Source: an uncultured Simplicispira sp. (GTDB taxonomy: Bacteria > Pseudomonadota > Gammaproteobacteria > Burkholderiales > Burkholderiaceae_C). From it: a stretch of 8,475 nucleotides of DNA. The stretch covers positions 1 through 8,475 of the forward strand of contig CAIRYF010000463.1 in the NCBI GenBank assembly GCA_903882725.1, read 5' to 3'. A program made the translations under genes and the position numbers. Below, piece by piece: positions 5,840 through 8,475 of the stretch. Position 1 is the stretch's first letter, and each line of letters starts with the position of its first letter. The notes under the pieces are model-generated. The model saw only the letters and a list, made by a program, of their open reading frames with translations, made no database searches and was not told the origin of the DNA.

Positions 5840-6808
5840 TTACTCTTGTGCGGTACTGCCGCGCACGGGTAGCGGCGCATGGTCCAGATCGGGCTTGCGC
5901 CAAGGATCTATATGCGCCATCAAATTGAGCACGCGGTGCCTTTGCAGTACGCGCTGGCGCGCATGGACAGCGATGTCGTGGCCAGCCTCCACGGTGAGTA
6001 AGGCGTTCACCTCTAGGTGCGCGTCCACCACAACCATATCGCCCATCTTGCGCGTGCGCACATCGTGTACGCCGCTCACGCCCGGGGTGTCGAGTAGCGT
6101 CTGGCGAATGGCCTGCACTTCCTGTTCGTCCACCGATCGGTCCATCAGATCGTGCAAGGCGTCCCAGCCAAACTCCCAGCCCATTTTTGCCACCATGAAG
6201 CCGACAATGAGCGCGGCGATAGGGTCCAAGATGGGGTAACCCATCAAGTTGCCAGCAATGCCGATGCCCACCACCAGCGACGATGCCGCATCCGAGCGCG
6301 CGTGCCAAGCATTGGCCACCAACATACTCGACTTGACGCGCTTGGCCACGGCCAGCATATAGCGAAACAGCAGCTCTTTGCCCACCAGCGCGGCCCCCGC
6401 AACCCACAGGGCGATCGCATGCACCTGCGCGATGGCCTCGGGGTTTTCCAGCTTGACCACTGCCGACCACACCATGCCCACGCCCACGCCCAGCAGCAAC
6501 AGGCCCAGCACCAGTGAGGCGGCGGTTTCAAAGCGCTGGTGCCCATAGGGGTGCTCTTGGTCAGCCTCCTTTTGGGAATGGTGGTTGGCAAACAGCACGA
6601 CGAAGTCGGCCACCAGGTCGGACAGCGAGTGGATACCGTCCGCAATCAAGCCTTGCGACTTGGACAGTATGCCCACCACAATCTGGATACTGGACAGCAC
6701 CAGATTGACCCCCACACTGACCCAAGTGCTGCGCGCTGCGCCGGCCGCGCGCTCTGCACGGCTGTGCTCAGTGTCTTCGTGGTTGTCTGCGAGGTCGTTA
6801 AATTGCAT
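5840..6808 (-). CDS. Cation diffusion facilitator (CDF) family metal exporter, zinc-type site
   Basis: The 322-residue inner-membrane metal-proton antiporter exports a divalent metal, probably Zn and perhaps Cd, Co or Fe. Six membrane helices are predicted (about 28-48, 53-75, 97-118, 131-152, 162-188 and 192-210). The transport site is HxxxD in TM2 (H60, D64 in IADGIHSLSDLVAD) and HxxxD in TM5 (H169, D173 in NAWHARSDAASS). The loop HPYGHQRFE (86-94) is typical. The C-terminal cytoplasmic dimer domain keeps the YiiP-like metal ligands H248 (GVHDVRTRKMGD), H264 (DAHLEV) and H299/D301 (AHIDP). The two-HxxxD pattern is associated with the zinc group rather than the manganese group (DxxxD). The long N-terminal stretch is charged and lacks a His-rich loop. 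The ATG at 6806-6808 has no obvious Shine-Dalgarno sequence. The neighbouring ABC gene is 111 bp upstream on the same strand. Confidence 0.93.
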   Translation of the reverse strand: MQFNDLADNHEDTEHSRAERAAGAARSTWVSVGVNLVLSSIQIVVGILSKSQGLIADGIHSLSDLVADFVVLFANHHSQKEADQEHPYGHQRFETAASLVLGLLLLGVGVGMVWSAVVKLENPEAIAQVHAIALWVAGAALVGKELLFRYMLAVAKRVKSSMLVANAWHARSDAASSLVVGIGIAGNLMGYPILDPIAALIVGFMVAKMGWEFGWDALHDLMDRSVDEQEVQAIRQTLLDTPGVSGVHDVRTRKMGDMVVVDAHLEVNALLTVEAGHDIAVHARQRVLQRHRVLNLMAHIDPWRKPDLDHAPLPVRGSTAQE

Positions 6809-6832
6809 GATCTATGGCTGGTCCGTTGAACA

Positions 6833-6861
6833 CCACGGGGCGTTAGCAGAGCAGCCCGTGG
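6833..6861. promoter_or_regulatory. Stem-loop in the leader of the CDF gene
   Basis: CCACGGG (6833-6839) and CCCGTGG (6855-6861) form a perfect 7-bp inverted repeat around 15 nt, ending 24 nt upstream of the CDF ATG. No T-run follows it on the minus strand, so it does not look like an attenuator terminator. It may affect translation or bind a regulator. Only the dyad itself is seen. Confidence 0.4.
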
Positions 6862-6867
6862 AAAATC

Positions 6868-6925
6868 TTTTTTGATAGCTGCCAGCGCTTTCTGCACAAG
6901 GGCTAGAGGCATATTTGACTTAAAA
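6868..6925. repeat. Short interspersed element of the kind common in Comamonadaceae
   Basis: The stretch runs from TTTTTTGATAGCTGCCAGCG through AAGGGCTAGAGGC to an AT-rich end at TTTGACTTAAAAAA. It is more AT-rich than its surroundings. On the minus strand, CTAGCCCTT and AAAGCGCTGG make an imperfect hairpin around GTGCAG. From memory, near-identical intergenic elements are scattered through genomes of Acidovorax, Rhodoferax, Polaromonas and relatives; no search was possible. Its right end contains the stop codon of the upstream ABC gene (TAA, 6922-6920). A related but degenerate sequence lies within that gene at 8144-8210. Confidence 0.6.
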
Positions 6926-8475
6926 AATATCGGCTACGCTGGCCGCCGCTACGAGCCGCTGGGTGTACGGATGCTGCGGCGCATCCAGCACTTGCGCTAC
7001 CGGGCCATTTTCGACGATATCGCCGTCTTTCATCACGATGACAGTGTGCGCCATGGCGCGAATTACCTCAACGTCATGGGTGATGAGCACATAGCTCAAT
7101 CCCTTTTCGCGCTGCAAGCGCTGTAGCAAGGCCAGCACCTGCTGCTGGATGGTGACGTCCAGCGCACTGGTCGGCTCGTCCAGCACCAACACCTGCGGCT
7201 GCACGATGAGGGCACGGGCAATGGCCAAGCGCTGGCGCTGGCCGCCAGAAAATTCGTGCGGATAGCGCGCCAGCAAGCCGGGGTAGTGCGCCTCGCTCAG
7301 GCCAACTTCCTCCAGCGCCGCGTTGACGCGCGTGCGCCGCTCGGCGCTGCTCAAACTGCGGTTGTGAACGCGCAGCCCTTCGCCGACGATTTCTTCTACC
7401 GTCAGGCGCGGCGACAGCGACGAGAACGGGTCTTGAAACACCACCTGCACCCGGCGGCGCAGCGCCTGATTGGCCGGGGTGTTGCGCGCAGCCGGCTGTT
7501 GCCACGCCTGCCCGACCACTGCCACCTCACCGCCATAGACCAGCAGGCCCAAAATCGCCTGCGCCAGCGTCGATTTGCCCGAGCCCGATTCGCCCACCAC
7601 GCCCAGCGTTTGCCCGGGCAGCAGTTGCAGTGTGGCCCCCTGTACGGCGACAAATTCGCCCTTTTTGAACCAGCCGCGCACGCCCGCCAGCGGTATTGGA
7701 TAGGCCACGCGCAGCGCTTGGGTGGTGACTACCGGCAGCGCGCCAGCAGCCATGTCCTGCACTTCCACCACATCGCGCCGGGGCTGACTGGCGATCAGGC
7801 GCTGGGTGTAGGGGTGCTGCGGTGCGCGAAAGACGTCGGCGACGCGGCCCTCCTCGACCAGCACGCCTTGCTCCATCACGGCCACGCGGTCGGCAAAGCG
7901 GCGCACCAAATTGAGGTCGTGCGTAATCAAGAGCACCGCCATGCCGCTGCTGCGTTGCAGGTCTGAGAGCAAATCCAAAATCTGCCCGCGCAGCGTCACG
8001 TCCAACGCAGTGGTGGGCTCGTCGGCCAGCAAGAGCGCCGGTTCACTGGCCAGCGCCATAGCAATCATGGCGCGCTGTCGCTGGCCGCCGCTCAGTTGGT
8101 GCGGAAAGCTGTTGGCGCGCCGTTCAGGCTCAGGGATGCCGGTTTTTGCTAACAATTCAATAGCTGCTTGCGCAGACTGGACGGGCGTTAGCGCCTTTTT
8201 TAGCTCTAAAACTTCGGTAATTTGCTGGCCGATGGTCATCAAAGGGTTCAGCGCCGTCATGGGCTCTTGGAACACCATGGCGATGTCGCCACCGCGCACG
8301 CCGCGCATTTCGCGCTCGGACAAGGCCAGCAAGTCGCGCCCGCGCAGCCGGGCTTGGCCGGTGATGCGTGCGTCGGCCACCAAGCGCAGCAAACTCAGCG
8401 CGGTGATGGTTTTGCCCGAGCCTGACTCGCCCACCAGCGCCAGCTTCTCGCCGACGGCAATGGCAAAGCTGACAC
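6920..8475 (-). CDS. yejF: Peptide ABC transporter, fused double ATP-binding subunit (YejF-like), 5' end outside window
   Basis: This cytoplasmic subunit powers a DppB/C-type peptide importer. The visible 517 residues begin VSFAIAVGEKLALVGESGSG, so the true start lies a few residues beyond the right edge. Two ABC domains follow each other. Domain 1 has GESGSGKT (15-22), Q-loop Q69, LSGGQ (127-131), LLLADE (147-152) and H185. Domain 2 has GESGSGKS (294-301), Q347, FSGGQ (408-412), VLVLDE (428-433) and H466. Each ends with the oligopeptide-family PQHPYTQRL tail, so both halves look catalytically complete. Estimated full length (about 530) fits YejF better than GsiA (about 620); a DppD-DppF-like fusion for another peptide cannot be excluded. 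Permease and binding-protein genes would be expected beyond the right edge. Residues about 90-110 are encoded by unusually AT-rich, repeat-like DNA. Confidence 0.9.
   Translation of the reverse strand, partial: VSFAIAVGEKLALVGESGSGKTITALSLLRLVADARITGQARLRGRDLLALSEREMRGVRGGDIAMVFQEPMTALNPLMTIGQQITEVLELKKALTPVQSAQAAIELLAKTGIPEPERRANSFPHQLSGGQRQRAMIAMALASEPALLLADEPTTALDVTLRGQILDLLSDLQRSSGMAVLLITHDLNLVRRFADRVAVMEQGVLVEEGRVADVFRAPQHPYTQRLIASQPRRDVVEVQDMAAGALPVVTTQALRVAYPIPLAGVRGWFKKGEFVAVQGATLQLLPGQTLGVVGESGSGKSTLAQAILGLLVYGGEVAVVGQAWQQPAARNTPANQALRRRVQVVFQDPFSSLSPRLTVEEIVGEGLRVHNRSLSSAERRTRVNAALEEVGLSEAHYPGLLARYPHEFSGGQRQRLAIARALIVQPQVLVLDEPTSALDVTIQQQVLALLQRLQREKGLSYVLITHDVEVIRAMAHTVIVMKDGDIVENGPVAQVLDAPQHPYTQRLVAAASVADIF
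8144..8210 (-). repeat. Degenerate repeat-like segment inside the ABC ATPase coding region
   Basis: This piece has AT-rich codons (TTA, TTG, ATT, CTA, AAA) unlike the GC-rich gene around it. Read on the minus strand it resembles the intergenic element at 6868-6925 in the same frame. CTA, CAG, GCG, GCA and GCT codons coincide over 12 aligned codons, with about 23 of 36 bases identical by eye. It encodes ELKKALTPVQSAQAAIELLA, which lies in the variable helical region between the Q-loop and the signature motif of domain 1. The reading frame is intact. Common origin is an inference. Confidence 0.4.

Noticed and set aside
6646..6912. Minus-strand open frame of 88 residues upstream of the CDF gene
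   Set aside because: It runs through the interspersed repeat and the stem-loop and overlaps the CDF start in another frame; no motif or ribosome-binding site.

Overview
This is GC-rich, gene-dense bacterial DNA from what is most likely a betaproteobacterium of the order Burkholderiales, probably Comamonadaceae. The placement rests on protein style, gene types and a short interspersed element at about 6868-6925 that resembles, from memory, a repeat common in that family. No database search was possible. All eight genes are recognisable; two run off the window (arsA at the left edge, the ABC ATPase gene at the right edge). There are no RNA genes, CRISPR arrays or insertion sequences.

Left part (1-1634), minus strand: an arsenic-resistance operon read right to left as arsR-arsC-arsD-arsA. 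ArsR is a thiol-sensing repressor. ArsC is a low-molecular-weight-phosphatase-type arsenate reductase. ArsD is the arsenite metallochaperone. ArsA is the ATPase that would energise an ArsB pump, presumably encoded beyond the left edge. A perfect 13-bp inverted repeat just before arsR overlaps a good predicted promoter and is the likely ArsR operator. The predicted transcript would have almost no leader.

Middle (1631-5795): a compact RNase II-family exoribonuclease gene on the minus strand ends 39 bp before arsR. Diverging from it on the plus strand is an 874-residue P2-like cation-transporting P-type ATPase with ten predicted membrane segments. Its transported ion cannot be read from the sequence.

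Right part (5840-8475), minus strand: a cation diffusion facilitator (CDF) exporter with a zinc-type site converges on the ATPase gene. Upstream of it lies a double-ATPase subunit of a peptide ABC importer (YejF-like). The 111-bp gap between these two genes holds the repeat element and a stem-loop in the CDF leader. A degenerate sequence similar to the repeat appears to lie inside the ABC coding region.

Three loci concern metals or metalloids (ars, P-type ATPase, CDF), so the region looks like a modest metal-handling cluster. I found no convincing undescribed system. The points most worth checking are the repeat-like segment inside the ABC gene, the compact arsR control region with its C-terminal cysteine-type ArsR, and the altered active-site or transport-site residues in the RNase and the P-type ATPase.
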